DNA from: Candidatus Cryptobacteroides fimicaballi
GTDB taxonomy: Bacteria > Bacteroidota > Bacteroidia > Bacteroidales > UBA932
NCBI GenBank assembly: GCA_018065485.1
Contig: JAGHTF010000078.1
Coordinates: 1-36,085 of the forward strand
Direction: 5' to 3'
DNA length: 36,085 nucleotides
This document shows, in pieces, positions 8,706-17,221 of this stretch. How positions within the stretch are numbered: the first letter of the stretch is position 1; every line of letters begins with the position of its first letter. A model generated the notes under the pieces. It was not told where the DNA came from, did no database searches, and worked only from the letters and a program-made list of their open reading frames with translations. The position numbers and the translations under genes are program-made.

Positions 8706-9881
8706 CTACGCGTCAACCCCGTGCAGCTTTTTGGAAAATTTATCGACAATGAGGGCAATGGCCCCGTCGGCGGTGACATTGCATGCTGTGCCGAAACTGT
8801 CCATTACAATGTAAAGCGCAACAATCAGAGCCTGGCTGTCCGTGTCGAATCCGAGCACCGACGACAATATGCCCAGCGAAGCCATAACCACTCCGCCCGG
8901 CACCCCCGGCGCCGCAACTGCAATAATCGCAAGCATCAAAATGAAGCGCAGGATGAACCCGAAGGTAAAGGGCATCCCCTGCAGCAGCATAATCGTGATC
9001 ACGCAGGCCGTAAGCTTAATCATAGACCCCGGCATATGGATATTGGCGCAAAGGGGCACCGTGAATTTGCTGACAGGCTCGCTTGCACCGCATTTCTGGG
9101 CGCAGGCAAGCGTAACCGGTATCGTGGCCGCACTGCTCGACGTTCCCAAGCCCGTGAGGTATGCCGGCAGCATAGAGACAAGGCTCTTGATAGGATTCTT
9201 TCGGGAGACAATCCCGGAAACACAGAAAAGAATAACCAGCCACACCATACTCATCGCAAAGATTGCCACTATCACTGTAGCGAAAACTTTCATGATCGGA
9301 GCCATCTCCCCGGAGTAAGACATCTTGAGGAAAATGCCGAATATGTAGATGGGAAGCAGCGGGATGAGGGTCTTGGAGATGGCTTTTGTGACAATCTCCT
9401 CGAAGTCCAGGGCGACGTTCTTGAAATACCCCTTCCCTGTGGTTGTCAGCAGGGTTCCGGCCAAAAAGGAGAACACCAGTGCCGAAGTAACGTTCATAAA
9501 CGGGGGGATGTCCAGAATAAAATACGGAGCCAGGGTGTCGTCCCCGGTTTTAGCTACGCTCATCTGCATACCGTCCAGAAGGCTGGGGAACAGGCTGACG
9601 CTCACACCATACGAAAAAACTCCTGCAGCTACGCTCGAGAAATATGCCAGGGCGATGGTGAAAAGCAGCAGTTTTCCGGCCCCGCTTCCCATCTTGCAGA
9701 TGGCAGGAGTAACAAGCCCCACGATAATGAGGGGAATCATAAATCCGATGTACTGTGAGAAGATATAATTGAAGGTTGTGAAGACCCTGATTACCGGGGC
9801 CGGAAGCCAATGTCCCAAAAGAGCTCCCAGTACACAGGCAGCCAGAACTTTCCAAATCAGAGCGATTTTGATTTTTTTCAT
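8706..9881 (-). CDS. Dicarboxylate/amino acid:cation symporter (DAACS family)
   Basis: GLGTSSSAATIPVTLACAQKCG serine-rich motif and multiple TM segments; start at MKKIKIALIWK preferred over the ORF start at 9920. Confidence 0.85.
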   Translation of the reverse strand: MKKIKIALIWKVLAACVLGALLGHWLPAPVIRVFTTFNYIFSQYIGFMIPLIIVGLVTPAICKMGSGAGKLLLFTIALAYFSSVAAGVFSYGVSVSLFPSLLDGMQMSVAKTGDDTLAPYFILDIPPFMNVTSALVFSFLAGTLLTTTGKGYFKNVALDFEEIVTKAISKTLIPLLPIYIFGIFLKMSYSGEMAPIMKVFATVIVAIFAMSMVWLVILFCVSGIVSRKNPIKSLVSMLPAYLTGLGTSSSAATIPVTLACAQKCGASEPVSKFTVPLCANIHMPGSMIKLTACVITIMLLQGMPFTFGFILRFILMLAIIAVAAPGVPGGVVMASLGILSSVLGFDTDSQALIVALYIVMDSFGTACNVTADGAIALIVDKFSKKLHGVDA

Positions 9882-9898
9882 ACGTCCGGATATTTTGT

Positions 9899-9906
9899 CA
9901 AAGATA
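9899..9906 (-). promoter_or_regulatory. Putative -7 box TATCTTTG for the DAACS gene
   Basis: CAAAGATA on + strand, 18 bp upstream of the start codon. Confidence 0.5.
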
Positions 9907-9923
9907 ATCACTTTTTGCAAAAC

Positions 9924-9954
9924 TTGCTAAATAAAAAGGGATTTGCTATCTTTG
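9924..9954 (+). promoter_or_regulatory. Putative promoter TTGC-N19-TATCTTTG for rpsO(-pnp)
   Basis: Matches the Bacteroidota -33/-7 consensus; -7 box at 9947-9954. Confidence 0.7.
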
Positions 9955-10055
9955 TCCGATTTTTGACCGCGGTGGCCAGAAACGTTTAACCGGAGGATGC
10001 CGGACGGGCAGTGAAAAGGTCCGCAGGCAAACTCGAAAACAAAAATTAAACTGCT

Positions 10056-10331
10056 ATGGCTGAATACTTAATGCCAGAGAAAAAGCAGGAGATTTTCGCG
10101 AAGTACGGGAAGTCTAATAAGGACACCGGCTCACCTGAGAGTCAAGTTGCTTTATTTTCCTACCGTATCGCTCACCTTACCCAGCACGTTAAGGCAAACA
10201 AGAAGGACGTTGTAACACGCCGTTCACTCCTTCGCCTCGTAGGTAAGAGACGTCAGGTTCTGGATTATCACCAGAAGATCGACATCGAGAGATACAGAAA
10301 GATCGTCAAGGAGTTGGGTCTCCGTCGATAA
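10056..10331 (+). CDS. rpsO: 30S ribosomal protein S15
   Basis: FAKYGKSNKDTGSPESQVALFSYRIAHLTQHVKANKKD...RRSLLRLVGKRRQVLDY. Confidence 0.97.
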   Translation: MAEYLMPEKKQEIFAKYGKSNKDTGSPESQVALFSYRIAHLTQHVKANKKDVVTRRSLLRLVGKRRQVLDYHQKIDIERYRKIVKELGLRR

Positions 10332-10351
10332 TCACGATAGGAAAGATTAGG

Positions 10352-10384
10352 GGTGGTGCCCGGTTGCGGCACCGCCTTTTTTTT
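10352..10384 (+). terminator. Intrinsic terminator after rpsO
   Basis: ggtggtgcc-cggttgc-ggcaccgcc followed by a run of T. Confidence 0.85.
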
Positions 10385-10475
10385 AAAAAGCCCCGGCCGC
10401 CCGCAGAACCCCACCGCAGAAAAAATATAGCGCAGCAGCTCAAATAAAAGACGTAACGACGTAAAGAAAAAGACA

Positions 10476-12863
10476 ATGAACGTAATTAAGAAAACAATCA
10501 ATCTGGCCGACGGCCGCGTGATTGAAATCGAAACCGGAAAACTCGCCAAGCAGGCAGCCGGTTCAGCAGTAGTAAAAATGGGTGGCACTATGCTTCTTGC
10601 CACAGTAACAGCAGCAACAGAAGTAAAGGAGGGCACGGATTTTATGCCCCTCACCGTAGATTACAAGGAGAAGTACTATTCGGCAGGCCGGTTCCCCGGC
10701 GGATTCCTCAAGCGTGAAGGAAAATCTTCAGACTACGAGATTCTCATCTCCCGCCTCATCGACCGCCCCATCCGTCCTCTCTGGCCGGACGACTTCCATC
10801 TCGAAGTATTCGTGAACGTAACCCTTATTTCGGCCGACAAGGACACTCAGCCCGACGCCCTGGCCGGTCTTGCAGCTTCCTGCGCACTTGCAACTTCCGA
10901 CCTTCCGTTCCTCGGACCCATCTCTGAGGTTCGCGTTTGCCGTATCGACGGACAGTTCGTCATCAACCCCGGATTTGAAGATATGAAGCGTGCCGACCTC
11001 GAACTTATGGTCGCCGCCACCGAGGAGAACATTATGATGGTCGAGGGAGAGATGAAGGAAGTCAGCGAGCACGATATGCTGGAGTCCATCAAGTTCGCCC
11101 ACGAGGAAATCAAGAAGCACTGCCGCGTCCAGAAGGAACTTATGCAGGAACTCGGCACCGACGTCAACAAGCGCGACTATCCGCACGACGTCGAGGATGA
11201 GCAGCTCCGCAAGGAAGTTTACGATTTCTGCTACGGCAAGTGCTATGCTCTTGCAAAGAGCGCCAAGCCCAAGCACGAGCGCGAAAACGGCTTCAAGGCC
11301 ATCAGGGACGAATTCATTGCAACGATTCCCCAGCCCGGCGATTCCCTCGCTCAGGTTGCCGAATATAACACCAAGGTTGCCCTCGCAGGCCGCTACTACG
11401 GCGCTGTGGAGAAGGAGGCAATGCGCAATATGATTCTGGACGAAGGCTGTCGCCTCGACGGCCGTACCACCACTCAGGTACGCCCTATCTGGTGCGAAGT
11501 GGGCTATCTGCCCTGCGCACACGGCAGTGCAATCTTCACCCGCGGTGAAACCCAGTCTCTTGCCAGCGTCACCCTCGGTACCAAGATGGATATGAAAGAG
11601 ACCGACGAGGTTCTCATCCAGGACGACCAGCAAGTTGTGCTCCACTACAATTTCCCTCCGTTCGCTACCGGCGAGGCCAAGAGCCAGAGGGGAGTGGGCC
11701 GTCGCGAAATCGGTCACGGAAACCTCGCCCTGCGCGCCCTTAAGCCCGTAATTCCCGTAGCTCCCGAGAACCCCTACGCTGTTCGCATTGTAAGTGATAT
11801 CCTCGAGTCAAACGGTTCATCTTCAATGGCTTCGGTTTGCGGCGGATGCCTCGCGCTGATGGATGCGGGCGTTCAGATTTCCAAGCCGGTTGCCGGCGTT
11901 GCGATGGGCCTCATCACCGACGCTGAGCATCCCAACGACCGTTATGCCATCCTTACCGATATCCTCGGCGATGAGGATCACCTCGGCGATATGGACTTCA
12001 AGGTTACCGGTACTGCCGACGGTATTACCGCTACGCAGATGGACATTAAGGTTGATGGCCTCAGCTACGAAGTGCTCGAGAAGGCTCTTGAGCAGGCTCG
12101 TCAGGGCAGAATGCACATTATGGGCGAGATGCTCAAGACCATCAGCGCACCGCGCGAAGATTACAAGCCCTTCGTTCCCCGCATCCAGCAGCTCATCGTT
12201 GCTTCCGAGTTCATCGGCGCAATCATCGGCAAGGGCGGAGAGACAATCCAGAGGATTCAGAAGGAAACTGGCGCTACCATCAACATCGACGAGCAGCCCA
12301 ATCCCAACGGAGAAGGTACGGTGGGTGTTGTTGACATCGCTTCCAACGATGCCGAAGCTATGCAGAAGGCTATCGACTGGATTAACGGCATCACCGCTGT
12401 TCCCGAGGTAGGCCAGACCTATCACGGAAAAGTTGTCAGCATCCTCGAATTCGGCGCATTCATTGAGATTCTTCCCGGAAAGGAAGGCCTGCTGCACGTC
12501 AGCGAGATAGCCTGGACCAAGACCGATAAGGTTGAGGATGTTCTCAAGGTTGGCGACGAGGTCGATGTCAAGCTTCTCGAAATCGATGCCAAGACCGGTA
12601 AGATGCGTCTTTCTATGAGAGCTCTCACCGAGAAACCCGAAGGATACGTTGAGCCCGAGCGCAAGCCCCGTGGCGACAGGGGAGACCGTCGAGGCAGCGG
12701 ACACGACCGCAACGAGCGCTCCGAGCGCCGCAACGACCGTCGCAGCGGCGGACACGACCGCGGTGAGCGCTCCGAGCGCCGCTTCGAGCGCCGTCCCCGT
12801 CACGAAGATGCCCCCGCTCCCGTAGCCGACGATTTCAAGGAACCCGTAGACGAAATCTTCTAG
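10476..12863 (+). CDS. pnp: Polyribonucleotide nucleotidyltransferase with Arg/Gly/Ser-rich repeat tail
   Basis: RNase PH, KH ([24 protein letters not shown]) and S1 ([28 protein letters not shown]) domains. Confidence 0.97.
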   Translation: MNVIKKTINLADGRVIEIETGKLAKQAAGSAVVKMGGTMLLATVTAATEVKEGTDFMPLTVDYKEKYYSAGRFPGGFLKREGKSSDYEILISRLIDRPIRPLWPDDFHLEVFVNVTLISADKDTQPDALAGLAASCALATSDLPFLGPISEVRVCRIDGQFVINPGFEDMKRADLELMVAATEENIMMVEGEMKEVSEHDMLESIKFAHEEIKKHCRVQKELMQELGTDVNKRDYPHDVEDEQLRKEVYDFCYGKCYALAKSAKPKHERENGFKAIRDEFIATIPQPGDSLAQVAEYNTKVALAGRYYGAVEKEAMRNMILDEGCRLDGRTTTQVRPIWCEVGYLPCAHGSAIFTRGETQSLASVTLGTKMDMKETDEVLIQDDQQVVLHYNFPPFATGEAKSQRGVGRREIGHGNLALRALKPVIPVAPENPYAVRIVSDILESNGSSSMASVCGGCLALMDAGVQISKPVAGVAMGLITDAEHPNDRYAILTDILGDEDHLGDMDFKVTGTADGITATQMDIKVDGLSYEVLEKALEQARQGRMHIMGEMLKTISAPREDYKPFVPRIQQLIVASEFIGAIIGKGGETIQRIQKETGATINIDEQPNPNGEGTVGVVDIASNDAEAMQKAIDWINGITAVPEVGQTYHGKVVSILEFGAFIEILPGKEGLLHVSEIAWTKTDKVEDVLKVGDEVDVKLLEIDAKTGKMRLSMRALTEKPEGYVEPERKPRGDRGDRRGSGHDRNERSERRNDRRSGGHDRGERSERRFERRPRHEDAPAPVADDFKEPVDEIF
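12693..12794 (+). repeat. Two in-frame 51-bp imperfect tandem repeats in the pnp tail
   Basis: [17 protein letters not shown] / [17 protein letters not shown]. Confidence 0.85.
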
Positions 12864-12864
12864 T

Positions 12865-13287
12865 ATGAGAATAGGAGTCTGTTCCGACCACGCCGGCTTT
12901 GAATACAAAGACCGCATCATAAGCTATCTGCTTGGAAAAGGCTACGATGTCGTGAATTACGGCACCGACAGCACCGAAAGTTGCGACTATCCCGACTTTG
13001 CCCACGCACTTGGCTCTGCCATCGACAATGGCGACGTGGATTGCGGAATAGCCCTGTGCGGCACCGGCAACGGAATGGCAATGACACTGAACAAACACGC
13101 AGGGGTACGCGCCGCTCTGGCTTGGGGCGTAGCCCTTGCTTCTCTTGCCAAAGAGCACAACAACGCCAACGTCCTTGTGCTTCCCGCACGTTTCATCTCT
13201 TACCGGATGGCCCTCGCCTGCATCCGCTCCTGGCTCGCCGCCGCCTTCGCCGCCGGCCGCCACCAGCGCCGCATCCAGAAAATCTAA
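12865..13287 (+). CDS. rpiB: Ribose 5-phosphate isomerase B (RpiB/LacAB family)
   Basis: IGVCSDHAGFEYK, DYPDFAHALG and IALCGTGNGMAMTLNK motifs. Confidence 0.92.
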   Translation: MRIGVCSDHAGFEYKDRIISYLLGKGYDVVNYGTDSTESCDYPDFAHALGSAIDNGDVDCGIALCGTGNGMAMTLNKHAGVRAALAWGVALASLAKEHNNANVLVLPARFISYRMALACIRSWLAAAFAAGRHQRRIQKI

Positions 13288-13321
13288 TTGCACACACGCG
13301 AGTCACTCGCGTCCGCGCAAC
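13287..13321. repeat. Interspersed palindromic element, copy 3
   Basis: ttgcacacACGCGAGTCACTCGCGTccgcgcaac directly after the rpiB stop; core 13296-13312. Confidence 0.9.
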
Positions 13322-13332
13322 TTTTAAAGATT

Positions 13333-13366
13333 GCCCCGGCCGTAAGTGAATCGTGCCGGGGCGTTT
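13333..13366 (+). terminator. Terminator hairpin between convergent rpiB and truB
   Basis: gccccggc-N14-gccggggc followed by gtttt. Confidence 0.75.
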
Positions 13367-13386
13367 TGGAATTGCGTATCAATAAT

Positions 13387-14298
13387 CTAATCCAGAAGCC
13401 GTAAGGCTTCGTCGAGAGTTATTGCTTGTTCAATTGTGAACCCTCCGTTGAGGGTCCGTCGCAGGGAGCTCAGAAATGCTCCGCTGCCGAGCGCTTCGCC
13501 CAGATCTCTTGCGAGTGCCCGTATGTAAGTGCCTTTGCTGCAGTTGACTTCCACCATCGCCGTAGGCAGATTGTACCCGCTTACATCCGCTACGTTTATT
13601 CTTCCGCTCGCCCCGTCCTCCCCGCCGGAGGCTGGCGCAGAGGACCCTAAGCACCCGCGCTTGATAGCGGGAGGGGCCCACGAAGTGGGAGGGATGAGCG
13701 ACAGCGAAGGTCCGGCTGTGCCAGCCTCCTGCGGCGCGGACAGCCACTCCAGCACCTTCAGGCTGTAAATGTTTATCCGATTGGTCTGCAGAAGCTCCGC
13801 CGCACTGTGGTCGAACTCCACCCCCTCGCGCGCCGCCTGCCTGAGCAGCCGCCGCGCCGTCTCATAAGCCCTGACCCCGTCCACCGACTTGGCGCTGAAA
13901 AGCGGCGCCACCTGCTCCTGCTCCCCCACGAAAGCCGGAAGCACCCTCTCCAGGGCCTCCCGCGACACTCCGTCCAGCGGACAAACCTTATCGATAGATT
14001 TCTCTCTGTCAAACGACGGCGTAGTGGCCCCGAAGCTCACTCCGGCAACATACGCCTTAGGGCTGGCCTGCAGTTCCTCCGCCTTCTTGGTGGCAGGACC
14101 AATACATACCAGCAGAATCCCCGTAGCCAGAGGGTCCAGCGTACCGGCGTGCCCCACCTTCAGGTTCTTCTTCCCAAAGTGACGCTTAGCCGCATACTTG
14201 ACCTTCCGCACCACATCGGCAGATGTCCACCTGTACGGTTTGTCAATCGGCAGTACTATCCCCTCGGGATAATCTTCTATCTTATCGGAAAATCTCAT
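13387..14298 (-). CDS. truB: tRNA pseudouridine(55) synthase with internal low-complexity insertion
   Basis: PIDKPYRWTSADVVRKVK, VGHAGTLDPLATGILLVCIG and VNCSKGTYIRALARDLG; start at MRFSDKIED preferred over a TTG at 14322. Confidence 0.93.
   Translation of the reverse strand: MRFSDKIEDYPEGIVLPIDKPYRWTSADVVRKVKYAAKRHFGKKNLKVGHAGTLDPLATGILLVCIGPATKKAEELQASPKAYVAGVSFGATTPSFDREKSIDKVCPLDGVSREALERVLPAFVGEQEQVAPLFSAKSVDGVRAYETARRLLRQAAREGVEFDHSAAELLQTNRINIYSLKVLEWLSAPQEAGTAGPSLSLIPPTSWAPPAIKRGCLGSSAPASGGEDGASGRINVADVSGYNLPTAMVEVNCSKGTYIRALARDLGEALGSGAFLSSLRRTLNGGFTIEQAITLDEALRLLD
13622..13734. repeat. Inverted-repeat-bounded insert inside truB
   Basis: ggaggctggc (13627-13636) / gccagcctcc (13720-13729), extending outward to ccgc/gcgg with one mismatch; encodes AGPSLSLIPPTSWAPPAIKRGCLGSSAPASGG on the minus strand. 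Confidence 0.7.
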
Positions 14299-14307
14299 CT
14301 GTCTCCA

Positions 14308-14366
14308 AATCCAACCGGCCAACCCACCCGGCTAATCCAATCAAACCCCAATCCAACCGGCCAACC
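14308..14366. repeat. Direct repeat aatccaaccggccaacc (14308-14324 and 14350-14366) in the truB-gltX spacer
   Basis: Two identical 17-bp copies 42 bp apart. Confidence 0.85.
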
Positions 14367-15965
14367 TTATCTCCCCAACACCTCTACCGCTGTTTCCCAT
14401 CGCCTCAGCACCTCATCGTGCCCGATGAACCTGATAATGTCGCCGATTCCCAGACCGCTTCCGCTGCCGCTCAGCACCAGACGGATGCAGTTCATAATCT
14501 TGCCCATCGGCAGCTCGCGGCTGCGAATCCACTCCTCCAGTTCCTCACCGGTAGCGCATTCTTTGCAGGCCTGCAGCGCGGGCTCAACGTTCTCGCTCTT
14601 CCAGAACTTTGCAACGTCCTTAGGGGCATACTCCTTAGGCGCCTCGAACAGATACCAGGAAATATTCCAGAAATCGCTCACAAAAGTGGCGCGCTCCTTA
14701 ATCAGAGCCACAATCTCCCGAACCTTCTCCGGCGTCGCCAACGACGGCTCCCCAGACCCGGCCAAAACCCCAGACCCGGCCAAAACCCCAGACCCGGCCA
14801 AAACCCTAGACCCGGCCAAAACCCCTCTCTCCTCCAACTCGCTCATCCACAGCGCCGCAAGCTCCTCATCGCTCTTGCTCCTAAGGTACTCCTTATTGAA
14901 CCACTTCGCCTTCTCGGGATTGAACTTCGCCCCCGACTTAATCACCTTCTCAACCGAGAAAGCCTTCACCAGCTCCTCCAGCGAAAAAATCTCCTGCTCC
15001 GTCCCCGGGTTCCATCCCAGCAGAGCCAGCATATTTATGAAGGCCTCGGGGAAATAGCCGTCCTCGCGATAACCGTGCGACACCTCCCCCTCGGGGCTTG
15101 TCCATTTCATAGGGAATACAGGGAAACCCAGCTTGTCCCCGTCGCGTTTCGAAAGTTTGCCGTTCCCTACCGGCTTCAGCAGCAGCGAAAGGTGCGCAAA
15201 CCGCGGCCTCTCCCAACCGAAAGCCTCGTAAAGCAGGTAGTGCAGCGGCAGCGACGGCAGCCATTCTTCTCCCCGGATTACCTCGGTGATTTCCATCAGA
15301 TGATCGTCCACGATGTTGGCCAGATGATAGGTCGGCAGCTCGTCGGCTCTCTTCCAAAGCACCTTGTCGTCCAAAGTCGAAGAGTTAACTTCTATATGTC
15401 CGCGGATGAGATCGTCCATCTTCACAATCCGGTCCTTGGGCATCTTGAACCGCACGGTCCATCCGGAACTCTCCTTCAGGCGGGCGGCACACTCTTCTGC
15501 GCTCATAGTCAATGAATTGCAAAGGCGCTCCCGAGTGCTCCAGTTATAAATGAAGGTCTCGCCCCGCGCCTCGGCGTCGGCCCTGGCCTTCTCCAGCGAC
15601 TCAGCCGAATCGAAGGCATAGTAAGCCCAACCGGCCTCCACCAGCTGCTCGGCATACTGGCGGTAAATCGCCCGCCTCTCGCTCTGGCGGTAGGGCGCGT
15701 GCGGATGCCTTTCGCTCTTTACGCTCACCATATTTCCCTGCTCATCGACACCTTCGTCGGGGTAAATCCCGCACCAGCGGAGCGCTTCGATAATGTATTT
15801 TTCGGCACCCGGCACAAACCTGTGCGAGTCGGTATCCTCGATTCTGAGTACAAAGTCCCCGCCGTTCTGCTTGGCATACAGGTAGTTGTACAATGCTGTG
15901 CGCACTCCGCCCATATGAAGGGGCCCCGTAGGGGACGGCGCAAATCTAACTCTGGTCCGTTTCAT
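14367..15965 (-). CDS. gltX: Glutamyl-tRNA synthetase with an in-frame hexapeptide repeat insertion
   Basis: RVRFAPSPTGPLHMGGVRTALYNYLYAK and GKLSKRDGDKLG (KMSKS-like); repeat VLAGSR/VLAGSG x4. Confidence 0.96.
   Translation of the reverse strand: MKRTRVRFAPSPTGPLHMGGVRTALYNYLYAKQNGGDFVLRIEDTDSHRFVPGAEKYIIEALRWCGIYPDEGVDEQGNMVSVKSERHPHAPYRQSERRAIYRQYAEQLVEAGWAYYAFDSAESLEKARADAEARGETFIYNWSTRERLCNSLTMSAEECAARLKESSGWTVRFKMPKDRIVKMDDLIRGHIEVNSSTLDDKVLWKRADELPTYHLANIVDDHLMEITEVIRGEEWLPSLPLHYLLYEAFGWERPRFAHLSLLLKPVGNGKLSKRDGDKLGFPVFPMKWTSPEGEVSHGYREDGYFPEAFINMLALLGWNPGTEQEIFSLEELVKAFSVEKVIKSGAKFNPEKAKWFNKEYLRSKSDEELAALWMSELEERGVLAGSRVLAGSGVLAGSGVLAGSGEPSLATPEKVREIVALIKERATFVSDFWNISWYLFEAPKEYAPKDVAKFWKSENVEPALQACKECATGEELEEWIRSRELPMGKIMNCIRLVLSGSGSGLGIGDIIRFIGHDEVLRRWETAVEVLGR
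14751..14822. repeat. Minisatellite: four 18-bp units within gltX
   Basis: cccagacccggccaaaac x3 plus cctagacccggccaaaac. Confidence 0.97.
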
Positions 15966-15978
15966 TGTATAAAGATTC

Positions 15979-17217
15979 TTATCTTAATATTCTTCTTATA
16001 GCCGGAGTGTTCTCCAGGTCCGACAAATCCTGACCCTCCCTTACCAGCAGGGCAGGAGCAGCGTCCGGGTCAAAGCGGAAGGTCCGGCTGTTCTCCTTAA
16101 TGTTAAAGCCTATCTGCCTCTCCTCCTGAATGTCTTCAAGCTCTCCGAATGCCACCAGATTGGAATCCTCGAACCTGAAATCCTTCCCCACCACAATCAG
16201 GTTACCCTTCTTGATGTCCGGCCCCAGCAGCTTTGTGAACTTGAATCCGGTAGCTATCGCCGTAATGCGAATCGTATCGTCGGCATCGGGGTCGCTGTTG
16301 TAGATAAGCCCCCTCTTGAAGTTGTTCGCCCCTCCGGTGTACTCGTCTATAAGGTCGTTCAGATGGTCCATTTCATCCATCTTAAGTCCTTTGTCGCTGC
16401 TCGCCACCGTAATGTTTATGAGCACGTTCTTGGCAGTCTTAAGGTCAAAGTCGTTCAGCAGGGGAGACTCGAACGCGCTCTTCACCGCATCCTCGATTCT
16501 CTTCTTCCCGCGCCCTTCTCCGATTCCCATAAGCGCCATTCCGCTGTTGCGCATCATAGTCTTCACGTCCTCGAAGTCCACGTTAATGTAGCCTTCCTTC
16601 TTGATAATCTCGATAATGCTCCTCACGGCGGTGGTAATAACCTCGTCGGCCCTGGGAAGCGCCTCGTGTACGAGCAGGTCGCCATACACTGCATACAGTT
16701 TCTGATTGTTGATGATAAGCAGGCTGTCCACGTTCAGCTCCAGCTCGCGTATCCCGTCGATGGCCCTCTCCAGAGCCTTGTCCCCGTCGGTCTTGAAGGG
16801 GAGAGTAACCACCGCCACGGTAAGAATCCCGCGCTCCTTCGCCATCTTGGCAATAACCGGAGCCGCACCCGTACCTGTGCCGCCGCCCATTCCCGCGGTA
16901 ATGAACAGCATCTTGGTCCCGTTGTCCAGAGCCACACGCGCAATCTCGTCCTGAGCCTCGATTGCGGCATTGCGTCCCTTCGAAGGGTCGGTACCCGCAC
17001 CCAGCCCAAGTCCCAGCTGAATCTTCACCGGCACGGGGCTTTTCCCCAGGGCCTGCGAATCGGTGTTGCACACGATAAAGCTGCAGCCTTCGATCTTCTG
17101 ACGGAACATATTGCTCACGGCATTGCAGCCGCCACCGCCCACTCCTATGACTTTGATTATGGAGTCGGAAGTCACCCAATCTGCGGGTGTTACGTTGGTC
17201 TCTAATACTTCTTCCAT
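15979..17217 (-). CDS. ftsZ: Cell division protein FtsZ
   Basis: [38 protein letters not shown]-terminal AIRRILR. Confidence 0.97.
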   Translation of the reverse strand: MEEVLETNVTPADWVTSDSIIKVIGVGGGGCNAVSNMFRQKIEGCSFIVCNTDSQALGKSPVPVKIQLGLGLGAGTDPSKGRNAAIEAQDEIARVALDNGTKMLFITAGMGGGTGTGAAPVIAKMAKERGILTVAVVTLPFKTDGDKALERAIDGIRELELNVDSLLIINNQKLYAVYGDLLVHEALPRADEVITTAVRSIIEIIKKEGYINVDFEDVKTMMRNSGMALMGIGEGRGKKRIEDAVKSAFESPLLNDFDLKTAKNVLINITVASSDKGLKMDEMDHLNDLIDEYTGGANNFKRGLIYNSDPDADDTIRITAIATGFKFTKLLGPDIKKGNLIVVGKDFRFEDSNLVAFGELEDIQEERQIGFNIKENSRTFRFDPDAAPALLVREGQDLSDLENTPAIRRILR

Positions 17218-17221
17218 ATCT

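Noticed and set aside
14299-14322. TTG start extending TruB (MAGWIWRQ)
   Set aside because: Lies in the spacer direct repeat. The ATG at 14298 gives the expected TruB N-terminus.
13807-15515. Long + ORFs (416 and 430 aa) antisense to truB/gltX
   Set aside because: The repeat DPAKTPDPAKT / RPGQNPRPGQNP is just the gltX minisatellite read antisense.
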